A DNA stretch of 64,000 nt from an uncultured bacterium (GCA_903928495.1 CAIYQZ010000046.1:1-64000); one strand, 5' to 3'. Shown: positions 1 through 8,958, counted from the stretch's first letter. Numbers and translations are program-made. Notes: generated from the letters alone by a model not told the origin.

Positions 1-29
1 TGCGTCTGCAGTCTGCCAAGGGACCCCCT

Positions 30-50
30 ACAAGGGCGAAATGCCCTTGT
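30..50. terminator. short perfect hairpin, possible terminator
   Basis: ACAAGGGC and GCCCTTGT form a perfect 8-bp stem around a 5-nt loop. There is no clear T-tract on either side, so it could be a Rho-independent terminator of a gene outside the window or only a chance palindrome. The first 228 bases show no convincing coding sequence apart from shadow ORFs. Confidence 0.3.
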
Positions 51-228
51 CTGAGACCCGAAACGCACCGAATTCTTCATCATGTGGAATTTCTCGCCTC
101 AGTGCCCAGCGTCAACCGTGTTTTGAACACCATCCCTAGCGCAATGGATTTCATGCCGGGTCTTTCTGTGTTGGGGTTGGGTGAACACACACAGGAACAC
201 TGTAGTGCACGGCCGTGGACGCTCTGTG

Positions 229-690
229 TCAGCCGGCTTGCGGTGGATCAAGGTTTGTGCTCGACCCGGAGGGGCGCTGGCTCAGCAATTCCAGCAGGGT
301 CAGGCCCCCAGCACCTGGCCTGAAGCCTTCGCGCTGCAGCTGAGCCTCGACACCGGACGCCATGCGCAAGGCGTCTTCCAGGCTGTGGGTTTGCAGCAGG
401 TGCGTCATGAGTTCGCACCGCATCAGCAGCAGGGCCCGCAGTTCCTCTGCATCGCGTGATTCGCGCAGTTCTGCAGCTTGCATCCAGCCGGCGGTGGCCA
501 ATGCCTGGTGTCGCGCAAAAAATGGCAACTCGCGGTCAAGCACCTTTTGCAGGTCGTCCCAGGTTGCCAGCGGAGCACCCAGCAGCGATGCGAGCCGAGC
601 GATGCGTTCCGTCAAGGCTGTCAGCGAAGCCTCGGCGCGCCGCAGGTCTTCCGGTTCGGTGCTGACTGACGGGGAAAAAGAATGTTGCAT
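229..690 (-). CDS. hypothetical protein, helical, 153 aa
   Basis: No family recognised. The protein is soluble, rich in Leu/Ala/Glu/Arg and predicted mostly helical, with heptad-like spacing around residues 18-60. There is no signal peptide or membrane segment. It is divergent from the YebC-like gene, with 90 bp between the two starts, and ends with a Pro/Ser/Gly-rich tail. The competing plus-strand ORFs here are shadows with skewed composition. Size and helicity would fit a small chaperone or adaptor (FlgN/FliT size class), but no motif supports that. Confidence 0.5.
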   Translation of the reverse strand: MQHSFSPSVSTEPEDLRRAEASLTALTERIARLASLLGAPLATWDDLQKVLDRELPFFARHQALATAGWMQAAELRESRDAEELRALLLMRCELMTHLLQTHSLEDALRMASGVEAQLQREGFRPGAGGLTLLELLSQRPSGSSTNLDPPQAG

Positions 691-780
691 CGCAGCATTC
701 TGACCGCTGTGGACGGAGCCGCGCTGAGTGCAAAGGCGCCAGACTAAACTGTCTCCATCTCACAACAAAGGATTCTCGCC

Positions 781-1494
781 ATGGGCGCACAGTGGAAAGC
801 CAAACACAAAGACGTGGCAGCCAACGCCAAAGGCCGCTTGTTCGGCAAACTGGCCAAAGACATCATGATTGCCGCCCGCCATGGGGCCGACCCCGCCGCC
901 AACGCCCGCCTGCGGCTGGTGGTGGAGCAGGCCCGCAAGGTGTCCATGCCCAAAGACACGTTGGAGCGCGCCATCAAAAAAGGCGCTGGCCTCACGGGTG
1001 AGGCCGTGAACTTTGAGCACGTCATTTACGAGGGCTACGCCCCCCACCGCGTGCCGGTGATGGTGGAGTGCCTGACCGACAACGTGAACCGTGCGGCGTC
1101 AGACATGCGCGTGCTGTTCCGCAAGGGGCAGCAAGGCACCTCGGGCTCGGTGTCTTGGGACTTTGACCACGTGGGCATCATCGAGGCTGAGCCCACTGCC
1201 GCCGGCGCCGATGCCGAAACCGCCGCCATCGAGGCAGGTGCCCAGGACGTGGAGCCCGCAGACGAAGAGGGCGTGGTGGTGTTTCTCACCGACTACGCTG
1301 ACCTGGACCTGGTCAGCCGTGCGCTGCCTGCACAGGGTTTCACGGTGGTGTCGGCCAAGCTGGGTTACCGGCCCAAAAACCCCATTGACCCAAGCACCCT
1401 GAGCGCCGAACAGCTGGAAGAGGTCGAAAGCTTCCTGGCCGCCATGGACGCCAACGAAGATGTGCAAAACGTGTTTGCCGGTCTGGCTGGCTGA
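781..1494 (+). CDS. YebC/PmpR (YeeN-type) family regulatory protein
   Basis: The N-terminus [20 protein letters not shown] followed by [13 protein letters not shown] and the segment around [13 protein letters not shown] are characteristic of the YebC/TACO1 family. Length, 237 aa, is typical. Proteobacteria often carry a canonical YebC (MAGHSKWANI start) and a YeeN-like paralogue; the N-terminus here is closer to the YeeN type. Family members have been described as DNA-binding regulators and, more recently, as ribosome-associated factors helping translation of proline stretches. A good ribosome-binding site (AAAGGA) precedes the ATG. It is followed 32 bp later by the MgtC-like gene on the same strand. 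Confidence 0.9.
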   Translation: MGAQWKAKHKDVAANAKGRLFGKLAKDIMIAARHGADPAANARLRLVVEQARKVSMPKDTLERAIKKGAGLTGEAVNFEHVIYEGYAPHRVPVMVECLTDNVNRAASDMRVLFRKGQQGTSGSVSWDFDHVGIIEAEPTAAGADAETAAIEAGAQDVEPADEEGVVVFLTDYADLDLVSRALPAQGFTVVSAKLGYRPKNPIDPSTLSAEQLEEVESFLAAMDANEDVQNVFAGLAG

Positions 1495-1526
1495 CGCGCC
1501 TTCACCCACTCAACGCAACCGCTGCC

Positions 1527-2774
1527 ATGGCCTGGACCGAAACCCTCACCAGCTTTCTGGCGGCTCTGGGCCTGGGGCTGCTGAATGGCGTGATACGCGA
1601 GCGGCGCCATGGCGATGACGGGGAGATTGCCGGCACCCGCACGCATGCATTGGTGGCCGTGCTCGGTTTCGTCACTTGGGGCATGGGGTTGCACGTTTTT
1701 CTGGTGTGCCTGGGCCTGGTCGGGGCGCTCACGGTCACTGGATACCTCAAAACCGTCGACCGCGACCGTGGCCTGACGGGCGAGGTGGCCCTGCTGGTGT
1801 CAATGGTGTTGGGTGCCCTGGCTTACCAGGACCCGCACATGGCGGTGGCCGTGGGGGTGGTGTGCGCCATTCTGTTGTATGCCAAACAACCGTTGCACCG
1901 CTTCAGCAAAGAATTGGTGAGCGAGCGGGAGCTGCAAGACGCGCTGATGCTGGCCGCTGCCGCACTGGTGGTCATGCCACTGCTACCCCAGGGCGCACTC
2001 GACCCATGGGGTGTGCTCAAACCCTACACACTGTGGCGCATCGTGGTGCTTGTGATGGCAGTAGGCATGTTGGGCCATGTCGCCATGCGTGCGGTGGGTG
2101 CGCGCTGGGGGCTGCCGATAGCGGGGTTTTTCTCCGGGTTTGCATCGTCTACCGCCACGGTGGCGGGCATGGGCCACCGCGCCCGCACCGACCCGGGCAT
2201 GGTGGCACCGGCTGCTGCTGCCGCGCTGCTGGCCAACATTGCGTCACTCTTGCTGTTTGGTGCGGTCACGGGCGCCGCCTCCCCCGAGTTGCTCAACGCG
2301 CTGAAGTGGCCTTTGCTGGCGGGCGTACTGGGGCTGGTGGTGGTGGCAGGCGCTTGCCTGTTGCGGGCTGATCTGCGTGAAGACTCAACGTCCGGCAGCG
2401 GTGGGCATGCTGAAACGACACCTGCTTTCAAACTGTCCCACGCGCTGATGCTGGCGGGGTTGATTGCCGGGGTGTCGCTGGTGGCCGCATGGCTGCGCCA
2501 GTTGTATGGTGACACCGGCGTGCTGGTGGCGGCCATTCTGGTGGCCCTGGCCGAAATCCATGCCGCTGCTGCCAGCATTGCGCAGGTGAGTGCTTCAGGA
2601 GGCATGGATCAGCGTGTGGCCATGTGGGGGCTGATCGGTGCCCTGGCAGCCAGTGTGGTGGCCAAAACGGTGCTGGCGCTGGTCAGCGGTGGCGTGCGCT
2701 ACGGCCTGCTGGTGACTGCCGGGCTGGTGGCCATGCTGCTGGCCACTGCCGGGGTCATGGCCGTGGGCGCCTGA
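1527..2774 (+). CDS. MgtC/SapB family membrane protein with DUF4010
   Basis: A 415-aa polytopic inner-membrane protein. The first ~140 residues resemble the MgtC/SapB domain: GLLNGVIRERR after the first helix, then GYLKT and a helix-rich segment. The remainder matches the DUF4010 architecture, with FFSGFASSTATVAGMG around residue 205 and several Ala/Leu/Val-rich helices. Fusion proteins of this type are widespread in proteobacteria. The substrate is unknown; a link to magnesium or virulence, known for Salmonella MgtC, cannot be assumed. No Mg-sensing leader was seen upstream, where only 32 bp separate it from the YebC-like gene. Confidence 0.85.
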   Translation: MAWTETLTSFLAALGLGLLNGVIRERRHGDDGEIAGTRTHALVAVLGFVTWGMGLHVFLVCLGLVGALTVTGYLKTVDRDRGLTGEVALLVSMVLGALAYQDPHMAVAVGVVCAILLYAKQPLHRFSKELVSERELQDALMLAAAALVVMPLLPQGALDPWGVLKPYTLWRIVVLVMAVGMLGHVAMRAVGARWGLPIAGFFSGFASSTATVAGMGHRARTDPGMVAPAAAAALLANIASLLLFGAVTGAASPELLNALKWPLLAGVLGLVVVAGACLLRADLREDSTSGSGGHAETTPAFKLSHALMLAGLIAGVSLVAAWLRQLYGDTGVLVAAILVALAEIHAAAASIAQVSASGGMDQRVAMWGLIGALAASVVAKTVLALVSGGVRYGLLVTAGLVAMLLATAGVMAVGA

Positions 2775-2840
2775 CAAGCTGCCCAAGCTGGCCTACAGTC
2801 GGCGCCTCTTCATTCACTGAACGTTTCAGTTCAACCACCC

Positions 2841-3485
2841 ATGACACACACCAATCCCCTGATCGAGCATTTGCAATGGCGCTACGCCACCAAAGCCATG
2901 GACCCCAGCCAATCGGTGCCAGCCGACGTGGTCGAACGCATCCTCGAAGCCACCCGTCTGGCCCCAACGTCCAGCGGCTTGCAGCCCTATGAAATTGTCA
3001 TGGTGACCAGCCAGGCCGTGCGCGAGCGCATCAAGCCCATCGCCTGGAACCAGGCGCAAATCACCGATGGCTCTCACCTGCTGGTGTTTGCCGCCTGGGA
3101 CAACTACACGGCCGAGCGCATCAACCACATGTTCGACCTGACCAACACCGTGCGCGGTTTCAAAAACGAGGGTTGGGAAAACTACCGCCAGATGCTGCTC
3201 TCCAGTTACCCCCAGCGCGACGCAGAGGTGAATTTTCAGCACGCCGCGCGCCAGGCCTACATTGGCCTGAGCGCAGCGCTGATGGCTGCTGCCTTCGAAG
3301 GCGTTGACAGCACGCCCATGGAGGGCTTTGACCCCAAAGCGCTCGACGACATTTTGGGCTTGCGCGCCCGGGGCCTGCGCAGTGTGGCCATCATGCCCCT
3401 GGGCTACCGGCTGGCCGACAAGGACTGGCTGGTGAACCTGCCCAAGGTGCGCCGCCCCCGCAGCGAGTTTGTGACCGAGGTGTGA
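2841..3485 (+). CDS. NAD(P)H-dependent oxidoreductase, nitroreductase family (NfnB/YfkO-like)
   Basis: A 214-aa FMN-dependent nitroreductase-fold protein. Visible features are the N-terminal WRYATKAMDP segment for FMN phosphate binding, LAPTSSGLQPYE (substrate/FMN contact), HAARQAYIGLSAALMAA in the core helix, and a C-terminal LGYRLADKD-like segment. Such enzymes reduce nitro compounds or quinones using NAD(P)H. It ends about 90 bp before the TetR regulator, so it may be controlled by the operator at 3541-3577 only if transcribed independently; its own promoter would lie in the 66 bp after the MgtC gene. Confidence 0.88.
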   Translation: MTHTNPLIEHLQWRYATKAMDPSQSVPADVVERILEATRLAPTSSGLQPYEIVMVTSQAVRERIKPIAWNQAQITDGSHLLVFAAWDNYTAERINHMFDLTNTVRGFKNEGWENYRQMLLSSYPQRDAEVNFQHAARQAYIGLSAALMAAAFEGVDSTPMEGFDPKALDDILGLRARGLRSVAIMPLGYRLADKDWLVNLPKVRRPRSEFVTEV

Positions 3486-3540
3486 AGCCAGGCGGTGGAG
3501 TGCGCCTCCACCTCTGATGCGCGAGGGCAAAGGGTTGTGA

Positions 3541-3577
3541 GTTGCAAATAGACCGACTGGTCTATAGAATTTGCAAC
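3541..3577. promoter_or_regulatory. nested palindrome, probable TetR-family operator
   Basis: ATAGACC (3548-3554) and GGTCTAT (3559-3565) form a perfect inverted repeat with a 4-nt spacer. It is nested inside a second pair, GTTGCAAAT (3541-3549) and ATTTGCAAC (3569-3577). The site ends directly before the TetR start codon. From memory, TAGACC-N4-GGTCTA is the style of operator bound by NemR/LmrA-like TetR proteins. Autorepression of the TetR-hydrolase pair is the likely role. Confidence 0.75.
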
Positions 3578-3578
3578 C

Positions 3579-4208
3579 ATGAACCCAACACTGCCACCGC
3601 CTCGCGCCACCCGCGAGCGTCTGATTGAAGCCATGCTTGATGTGTTGCCCCGCAAGGGGTACCACGGCGTGGGACTCACAGAACTGCTGACCCAGGCGCA
3701 GGCGCCCAAAGGCGTCTTGTACCACCATTTTCCAGGGGGCAAAGCCGAGCTGGCGGTTGCCGCCATCGAGGCCGTGGTGGATCAACTCACCAAAGGGCTT
3801 GGCCAACTGATGGCCAGGACGAACGATCCTGCAGACGCCCTGGCTGCATGGATGGAGGGCGCCCAGAGGCGGCTTGCCGGCAGCCAGTACGAGCGGGGTT
3901 GCCCCCTCGCGACCATTGCCCTCGAATCCACGCCCGATGACGTCGCCATTCGCCAGGCCTTGGCCAGCGGATTTGCCTCCATCAGGGCAACCCTGGCCGC
4001 CGCGCTGGCCACGGCAGGCATGGAGCCAACGCCTGCACGCGACATGGCTGCACTCATGGTGTCTGCCTACGAAGGGGCGTTGTTGCAGGCGCGCGTGGCC
4101 GGGCAATCGGACAGCATGCAGCACACCGCCCAGGCCTTGCTGCCCCTGCTGCGCCTGAGTTTGCAGGCAGCCGCACACCCAGGGCAAACCGAAAGGGATG
4201 CGCCATGA
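3579..4208 (+). CDS. TetR/AcrR family repressor, LmrA/YxaF-like
   Basis: A 209-aa protein with an N-terminal TetR HTH (residues ~8-55, including GLTELLTQAQAPKGVLYHHF) and a helical ligand domain. The CPLATIALE segment near residue 108 is typical of the YxaF/LmrA C-terminal domain. It overlaps the next gene by 4 nt (ATGA), so the two are translationally coupled. The palindrome immediately upstream is its probable operator. It likely senses a small organic or electrophilic compound handled by the hydrolase; the ligand is unknown. Confidence 0.9.
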   Translation: MNPTLPPPRATRERLIEAMLDVLPRKGYHGVGLTELLTQAQAPKGVLYHHFPGGKAELAVAAIEAVVDQLTKGLGQLMARTNDPADALAAWMEGAQRRLAGSQYERGCPLATIALESTPDDVAIRQALASGFASIRATLAAALATAGMEPTPARDMAALMVSAYEGALLQARVAGQSDSMQHTAQALLPLLRLSLQAAAHPGQTERDAP

Positions 4209-5116
4209 GCCACCCGTCCGTTCGCATGGTTGATGGCTCGGGGGCGGCCAGTGTTCATCCCCAAGCGCTCAATCTGGTGGCCAAAGACGGTTATCCGCTC
4301 TCGGCGACCCGCTACCCCGCAGTTGGGCAGGTGCGTGGTCACCTGGTCATGGCCGGTGCCACCGGGGTGCCTCAGGGGTTCTACAGACACTTTGCGTTGT
4401 TTGCGGCCGAGCGGGGTTACACCACGCTCACGCTGGACTACCGGGGCATTGGCCAGTCCAAACCCGCCAGCCTGCGCGGTTTTGACATGCAATACATGGA
4501 TTGGGCCCGCTTGGACCTGGCCGCTGCGGTGGACGCCATGGCCAGCGACGAGGTGCCGTTGTTCATGGCTGGGCACTCGTTCGGTGGCCACGCGTTTGGC
4601 CTGTTGCCCAACCACCACTCTGTGGCCCGCATGTATACCTGCGGCACGGGGGCCGGATGGCATGGCTGGATGCCACCCGCCGAGCGATTGCGTGTGCTGC
4701 TGATGTGGCGCGTGGTGGGGCCCATGCTCGTCCGCTGGAAAGGTTATCTGGCCTGGAGCCACCTGGGCATGGGCGAAGACCTTCCGCTCAATGTCTTTCG
4801 CGAGTGGCGACACTGGTGCCGTTATCCGCGCTATTTCTTTGATGATCCGGCGACAGCCGAACACATGACTGCGCAGTTTGACCGCATCACCACACCCATC
4901 GTCGCGGCCAATGCCTTGGATGACCTGTGGGCCATGCCTGCCTCTCGGGATGCCTTCATGGCCGGCTATCGCAACAGCCCCTACCGGGCGGTGGATGTCG
5001 ATGGCCCAGGCCAGGGGCTGGGCGCCGTGGGGCACATGGGTTACTTCCGTCGCCACGCTCAGCCGCTGTGGGCGGAGATGCTGGCGTGGTTTGAAGAGCA
5101 TCCGCGGCCTCAATGA
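4205..5116 (+). CDS. alpha/beta hydrolase
   Basis: A 303-aa cytoplasmic alpha/beta-hydrolase. The nucleophile elbow is GHSFGGH (Ser near residue 123). The oxyanion region follows LVMAGATGVPQGFYRHFA, LDYRGIGQSKP marks strand 4, the acid is probably in NALDDLWA near residue 239, and His is in GHMGYFR near residue 278. It resembles the YheT/predicted esterase group. Coupling to the TetR gene suggests the substrate, or a related compound, is the TetR ligand. The exact substrate cannot be read from sequence. Confidence 0.82.
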   Translation: MSHPSVRMVDGSGAASVHPQALNLVAKDGYPLSATRYPAVGQVRGHLVMAGATGVPQGFYRHFALFAAERGYTTLTLDYRGIGQSKPASLRGFDMQYMDWARLDLAAAVDAMASDEVPLFMAGHSFGGHAFGLLPNHHSVARMYTCGTGAGWHGWMPPAERLRVLLMWRVVGPMLVRWKGYLAWSHLGMGEDLPLNVFREWRHWCRYPRYFFDDPATAEHMTAQFDRITTPIVAANALDDLWAMPASRDAFMAGYRNSPYRAVDVDGPGQGLGAVGHMGYFRRHAQPLWAEMLAWFEEHPRPQ

Positions 5117-5312
5117 AGACAGTGTCATGGGGTCTGCCGTTGGGAGTGAAGGCCGCCACCGGCTTGCGCCGCGTGGTTCCCCACATCAGGCTCTGCATGG
5201 AATGAGTGCTTTCTCAGACCACAGATCGCAGGTCATAAGCTCATGACAAAACAGTCGTTGTCCCCAGTCGGCGGCATACCTACGATGCAGTTTTGCCAAC
5301 CAAACTGTTTTC

Positions 5313-6293
5313 ATGAAGCTTCGTCACATCGATTTGAATCACCTGTCGGTCAACCCGGAACGCGATGCCCTGGCCTTGCCTCCAGAGGAATACGAGGTGA
5401 CCCACGCACTTGAACATCCGGTCATGCGCCTGGTGAGTTTTGGCGTGGTGGGCGTGTTGATTGGGTTGGTGGTGTACCTGGTGTATCGCCTGTTCCATGG
5501 TGATCAGGCACAGGATGGTTTTGAGCTCATTCGGCAAACGCTGCACGACCCCATGTTCTGGACAGCGGTGGCGGTGGGCCTGGTGGCGCAGGCCATTGAC
5601 GGTGCATTGGGAATGGCCTACGGCATCACGTCCAGCAGCTTTTTGCTGGCGGTGGGGGCCCCACCTGCCATGGCCAGCGGCGCCACCCATTTGGCGGAAG
5701 TGTTCACGACCGGCATCAGCGGCGTCTCGCACCTGAAGCTGGGGAATGTGCACAAAAAGCTGTTCTTCAGCCTGTTGTTGCCCGGCATCGTGGGGGCGCT
5801 GGTGGGGGTGTACATCCTGGGCCAGTTGGACGGGGAAGCGTTGAAACCTTTTGTCAGTGCCTACCTCTTGGTGATGGGGGTGTATGTGTTTGCCAAGGCG
5901 TTCAGGCGCATTGGCGTGCGACGCAACGTGCAGCTGAGCCGGGTTGCGCCGTTGGCCTTTGTGGGTGGGCTGATGGACACCACCGGTGGTGGTGGTTGGG
6001 GGCCCATCGTGACCACATCGCTGGTCGGCGCTGGCAGCGATCCGCGCACCACCATTGGCTCGGTGAACCTGGCCGAGTTTTTTCTGACGGTCACAGTGGC
6101 TGCGTCGTTTTTGTCCATCCTGGACGAATCGGTCTGGGTACTGGTGGCGGGGTTGGCCCTTGGTGGGCTGGTGGCTGCGCCGTTTGCTGCCCTCATGACC
6201 AAGCATTTGCATGTGAAAGTGTTGCTCATGCTGGTGGGCGGGCTGATCTCGTGCATCAGCGTCTTCAACCTGTACCGGGTTTGGGCCAGTTGA
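5313..6293 (+). CDS. TSUP family transporter (TauE/SafE-like)
   Basis: A 326-aa membrane protein with about eight transmembrane segments after a ~35-residue hydrophilic N-terminus. It has the two-fold repeat of TauE/SafE proteins: GALGMAYGITSSSFLLAVGA in the first half and GGLMDTTGGGGWGPIVTTSL in the second. Family members are implicated in export of sulfite, sulfoacetate or related anions; the substrate here is unknown. It converges with the radical SAM gene (27 bp apart). The 196 bp upstream hold no recognised gene and presumably its promoter. Confidence 0.87.
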   Translation: MKLRHIDLNHLSVNPERDALALPPEEYEVTHALEHPVMRLVSFGVVGVLIGLVVYLVYRLFHGDQAQDGFELIRQTLHDPMFWTAVAVGLVAQAIDGALGMAYGITSSSFLLAVGAPPAMASGATHLAEVFTTGISGVSHLKLGNVHKKLFFSLLLPGIVGALVGVYILGQLDGEALKPFVSAYLLVMGVYVFAKAFRRIGVRRNVQLSRVAPLAFVGGLMDTTGGGGWGPIVTTSLVGAGSDPRTTIGSVNLAEFFLTVTVAASFLSILDESVWVLVAGLALGGLVAAPFAALMTKHLHVKVLLMLVGGLISCISVFNLYRVWAS

Positions 6294-6320
6294 GCGGTTG
6301 GTCTGCCGCTGTTGATTGGC

Positions 6321-8360
6321 CTAACCCAAGGCCCGTGCCACAAAGTCGCGCTTCACGCTGGGCTTGGGCACCTTCATGCTGAAAAAGCGGCGCACGTCGT
6401 CTTCCTGGCACATGCCGTGCATGTAGTTGTAAATGGCTTTTTTCAGGCCAGCACCCAGGGTGTTGTGGTCCACCCCGCTGGGGTCATTGAAGCCCACGTC
6501 GTTGCGGGCAAACGTCAGTGGCTGGCCGTTGGACCCGTTGGGCGGGGCGGGCAGGGGCTCGAGGGTGATGCCGTATTCAGCCGGGTTCAGCCCCACGGGT
6601 GAATGCACAGTGCACGTAAAGCGGTGCCAGAAGCCGCTTTGGATGCAGCCGTTTTCAAACAACTGGCGCACATACTCCAGCGCGTCCACCGTGTCTTGCA
6701 CGGTCTGGGTGGGAAAGCCGTACATCAGGTAGGCGTGCACCAGCACCCCGGCATCGGTGAAGGCGCGGGTGACGCGCGCCACCTGGGCCACGTCCACGCC
6801 CTTTTTCATGAGCTTCAGCAGCCGGTCAGATGCCACCTCGAGCCCGCCCGATATGGCGATGCAGCCGCTGTCGGCCAGCAGCTCGCAAAGCTCAGGCGTG
6901 AAGCTTTTTTCAAACCGGATGTTGCCCCACCAACTGATGCCCACGTTGCGGCGGATGAGTTCTTCGGCCAGTGCTTTCAGCACCTTGGGCGGCGCGGCTT
7001 CGTCCACAAAGTGGAAGCCGGTCTGGCCGGTTTCAGCCACGATTTTTTCAATGCGGTCCACCAGTGTGGTGGCCTCAGCGGTTTCGTAGCGGCCGATGTA
7101 GTCCAGCCCCACGTCGCAAAAGCTGCACTTCTTCCAGTAACAGCCGTGGGCCACGGTGAGTTTGTTCCAGCGGCCGTCGCTCCACAGCCGGTTCATGGGG
7201 TTGAGCATGTCGAGCAGGCTCAGGTACTTGCCCAGCGGCAGGCCGTCCCAGGTGGGGGTGCCCACCTGCTCGAACGGCACGTCGGTCTCTGTGCCGGTCA
7301 CGTAAACCACGTTGCCGTCATCGGCGCGGTAGAAAGTGCGCACCAGTTGCTCACGCCCGCGTTGCCCACCCAGATGGGCTAGCAGTGCCAGCAGGGGGCG
7401 CTCGCCGCTGTCGAGCGTGACAAAGTCGAAAAAGTCGAACACTCGGGGCTCGGCCAGTTCGCGCAGTTCGGTGTTCACATAGCCACCGCCCAGTACGGTG
7501 ACAGTGGCTGGGTTCAGCGCCTTGATGCACTGTGCAACCCGAAACGCGGCATACACCGCGCCGGGGAATGGAACCGACAGCAGCACCACAGTGGGGACAC
7601 CTGTGTTACTGGAATGTGTAGCTGAAACATCAATTCCAACAAGCGCCAGGACCTGTTTTGCTTCAGAAATCAGGATGTCGTCGATCAGGTTGGGGGCTGC
7701 TGCCAGTGCCTGGGCCAGCGGCTCAAAGCTGGCCTGGGCGGCGGCCAGCTTTTCGGCGTAGCGCACGAACTCGAAGCGCGGGTCCACCGCGTCTTTCAGC
7801 ACGTCGGCCAGGTCGTTCAGGTACAGGGTGGCCAGGTGGCGGGCGCGGTCATGCAGGCCCAGTGCACCAAAGGCCCAGCCCAGCGGGTCGCCGCTGCCGT
7901 CGTCGGGGTGCTGGTCCAGCGTGGCAAACCACTTGCCTTCGGGCAGCAGGCTGCGGTTGGCAATGCGGTGGGCCAGGGTGCTGTCGCGGCCTTGCAAAAA
8001 GGCCACCACCCGTTCCACGGTGGCGTGGTAGCCGCTGAACTCGGCCAGAAAGTGCTGCACCTGGGCGCTGCGCTTGGCTTGCGGCAAGGCATCAGCGGCG
8101 GCTTTCACCTGGGTCAGCCCGTCGGTACTCAACAGGCGCAGCACCGTGGCCAGGGCCAGGTCCACCTGGGTGGCTTGCACACCTTGCTCGCGCAGAAACC
8201 CCGTGATGTACGCGGTAGAAGGGTAGGGCGTGTTGAGCTGCGTCATCGGCGGGATGACGGACAGCACCCGGCCCGCGTAGACGGGGGGCTTGTGGATGTT
8301 GGCTGGGCGCGCTGGGGTGATGCGCAGCAGTGGAAAGGTGGCGTCAGTCATTGCCGACAT
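6321..8360 (-). CDS. B12-binding domain radical SAM protein, 679 aa
   Basis: The N-terminal half contains cobalamin-binding-like Rossmann elements: RVLSVIPPMTQLNTPYPSTA near residue 30, and VVLLSVPFPGAVYAAFRVAQ followed by VTVLGGGYVNTEL near residues 250-300. A radical SAM core follows. The cluster motif is CYWKKCSFC (residue ~406), a CX4CX2C spacing rather than the usual CX3CX2C. Other core features are FVDEAAPPKVLKALAE, ISGGLEVASDRLL and YLMYGFPTQT. The reaction is unknown. It overlaps the upstream DUF2889 gene (17 bp from the first Met, 8 bp from Met4), so the two are co-transcribed. A copy of the dispersed repeat lies in-frame inside the gene at 7619-7660. Confidence 0.88.
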   Translation of the reverse strand: MSAMTDATFPLLRITPARPANIHKPPVYAGRVLSVIPPMTQLNTPYPSTAYITGFLREQGVQATQVDLALATVLRLLSTDGLTQVKAAADALPQAKRSAQVQHFLAEFSGYHATVERVVAFLQGRDSTLAHRIANRSLLPEGKWFATLDQHPDDGSGDPLGWAFGALGLHDRARHLATLYLNDLADVLKDAVDPRFEFVRYAEKLAAAQASFEPLAQALAAAPNLIDDILISEAKQVLALVGIDVSATHSSNTGVPTVVLLSVPFPGAVYAAFRVAQCIKALNPATVTVLGGGYVNTELRELAEPRVFDFFDFVTLDSGERPLLALLAHLGGQRGREQLVRTFYRADDGNVVYVTGTETDVPFEQVGTPTWDGLPLGKYLSLLDMLNPMNRLWSDGRWNKLTVAHGCYWKKCSFCDVGLDYIGRYETAEATTLVDRIEKIVAETGQTGFHFVDEAAPPKVLKALAEELIRRNVGISWWGNIRFEKSFTPELCELLADSGCIAISGGLEVASDRLLKLMKKGVDVAQVARVTRAFTDAGVLVHAYLMYGFPTQTVQDTVDALEYVRQLFENGCIQSGFWHRFTCTVHSPVGLNPAEYGITLEPLPAPPNGSNGQPLTFARNDVGFNDPSGVDHNTLGAGLKKAIYNYMHGMCQEDDVRRFFSMKVPKPSVKRDFVARALG
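7619..7660 (+). repeat. dispersed repeat TAGCT-N17-AAGCG, copy A (inside the radical SAM gene)
   Basis: This copy begins TAGCTGAAACATCAATTCC, continues with CAAGCGCCAGG and ends CCTGTTTTG. It shares the exact TAGCT-N17-AAGCG spacing with four other copies in the window. It lies antisense and in-frame in the radical SAM ORF, encoding about AKQVLALVGIDVSA directly before the second Rossmann strand. Confidence 0.65.
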
Positions 8361-8958
8361 TGTCGGCGGGTGGTGGGGTGGGTGCGGCCTTCTCGGGCTT
8401 CACCCAGCCCACAAACTGGGGCATCAGCCGCGCCACCACGGGGCCGTTGACATCCCAGGTCATGCACTTGTTGACGAAAAACGGCGGTGTGCTGCCGCTG
8501 TGCCACGACTCGCCGCGCGCCAGGCGTTGCATTTCCTGGTGGTGCGGAATGGTCTGGAAAGCGGCGGTCGCCAGGTTGAACAGCAGCTCGCGGATGTGGG
8601 TGCACCCCGCCAGTCCGCCCACGGTTGTGTCGATGGTCCGGCGCCAGCCCGCGCCAATGGTCATGCCCACAAAGCGGTTCATGTGCTGGGTGGCCACGCC
8701 GCATTCCCCAAACGGGGTGCTGTCCATGCTGGTCGCAATGGCGTGGATGCAAAAGCGCTCGTCCAGCGTCACGCGCAGCCACAGGTGGTGCACCGCGTCA
8801 CCGGCGGGGCGTGTGCCGTTGCTGTGGGGGTGGTCGTAGTGTTTGCTGTCGCGCAGCTCGCCTTCGATGTCCCACAGCCCGTCGGCGCGGGCGTAACCCT
8901 GGTAAGTGACGGCGCGGGTGTGCAGCGGGGTGCGTTCGGTGGTGGGGGTCGGCAACAT
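8344..8958 (-). CDS. DUF2889 domain protein
   Basis: The 258-aa track ORF probably starts at the internal Met giving MLPTPTTERTPLHTRAV (204 aa), because the upstream extension overlaps the divergent zinc-ribbon gene and reads as non-coding. DUF2889 features are TYQGYARADGLWDIEGEL at the N-terminus, conserved HAIATSMDSTPFGEC, and GCTHIRELLFNLATAAFQT with a Cys/His pair. Function is unknown; the conserved Cys/His residues suggest metal or cofactor binding. It overlaps the radical SAM gene downstream, suggesting a shared process. Confidence 0.8.
   Translation of the reverse strand: MLPTPTTERTPLHTRAVTYQGYARADGLWDIEGELRDSKHYDHPHSNGTRPAGDAVHHLWLRVTLDERFCIHAIATSMDSTPFGECGVATQHMNRFVGMTIGAGWRRTIDTTVGGLAGCTHIRELLFNLATAAFQTIPHHQEMQRLARGESWHSGSTPPFFVNKCMTWDVNGPVVARLMPQFVGWVKPEKAAPTPPPADNVGND

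Noticed and set aside
2826-4187. 453-aa reverse ORF across the nitroreductase and TetR genes
   Set aside because: Antisense shadow; both genes on the plus strand have diagnostic motifs and an operator.
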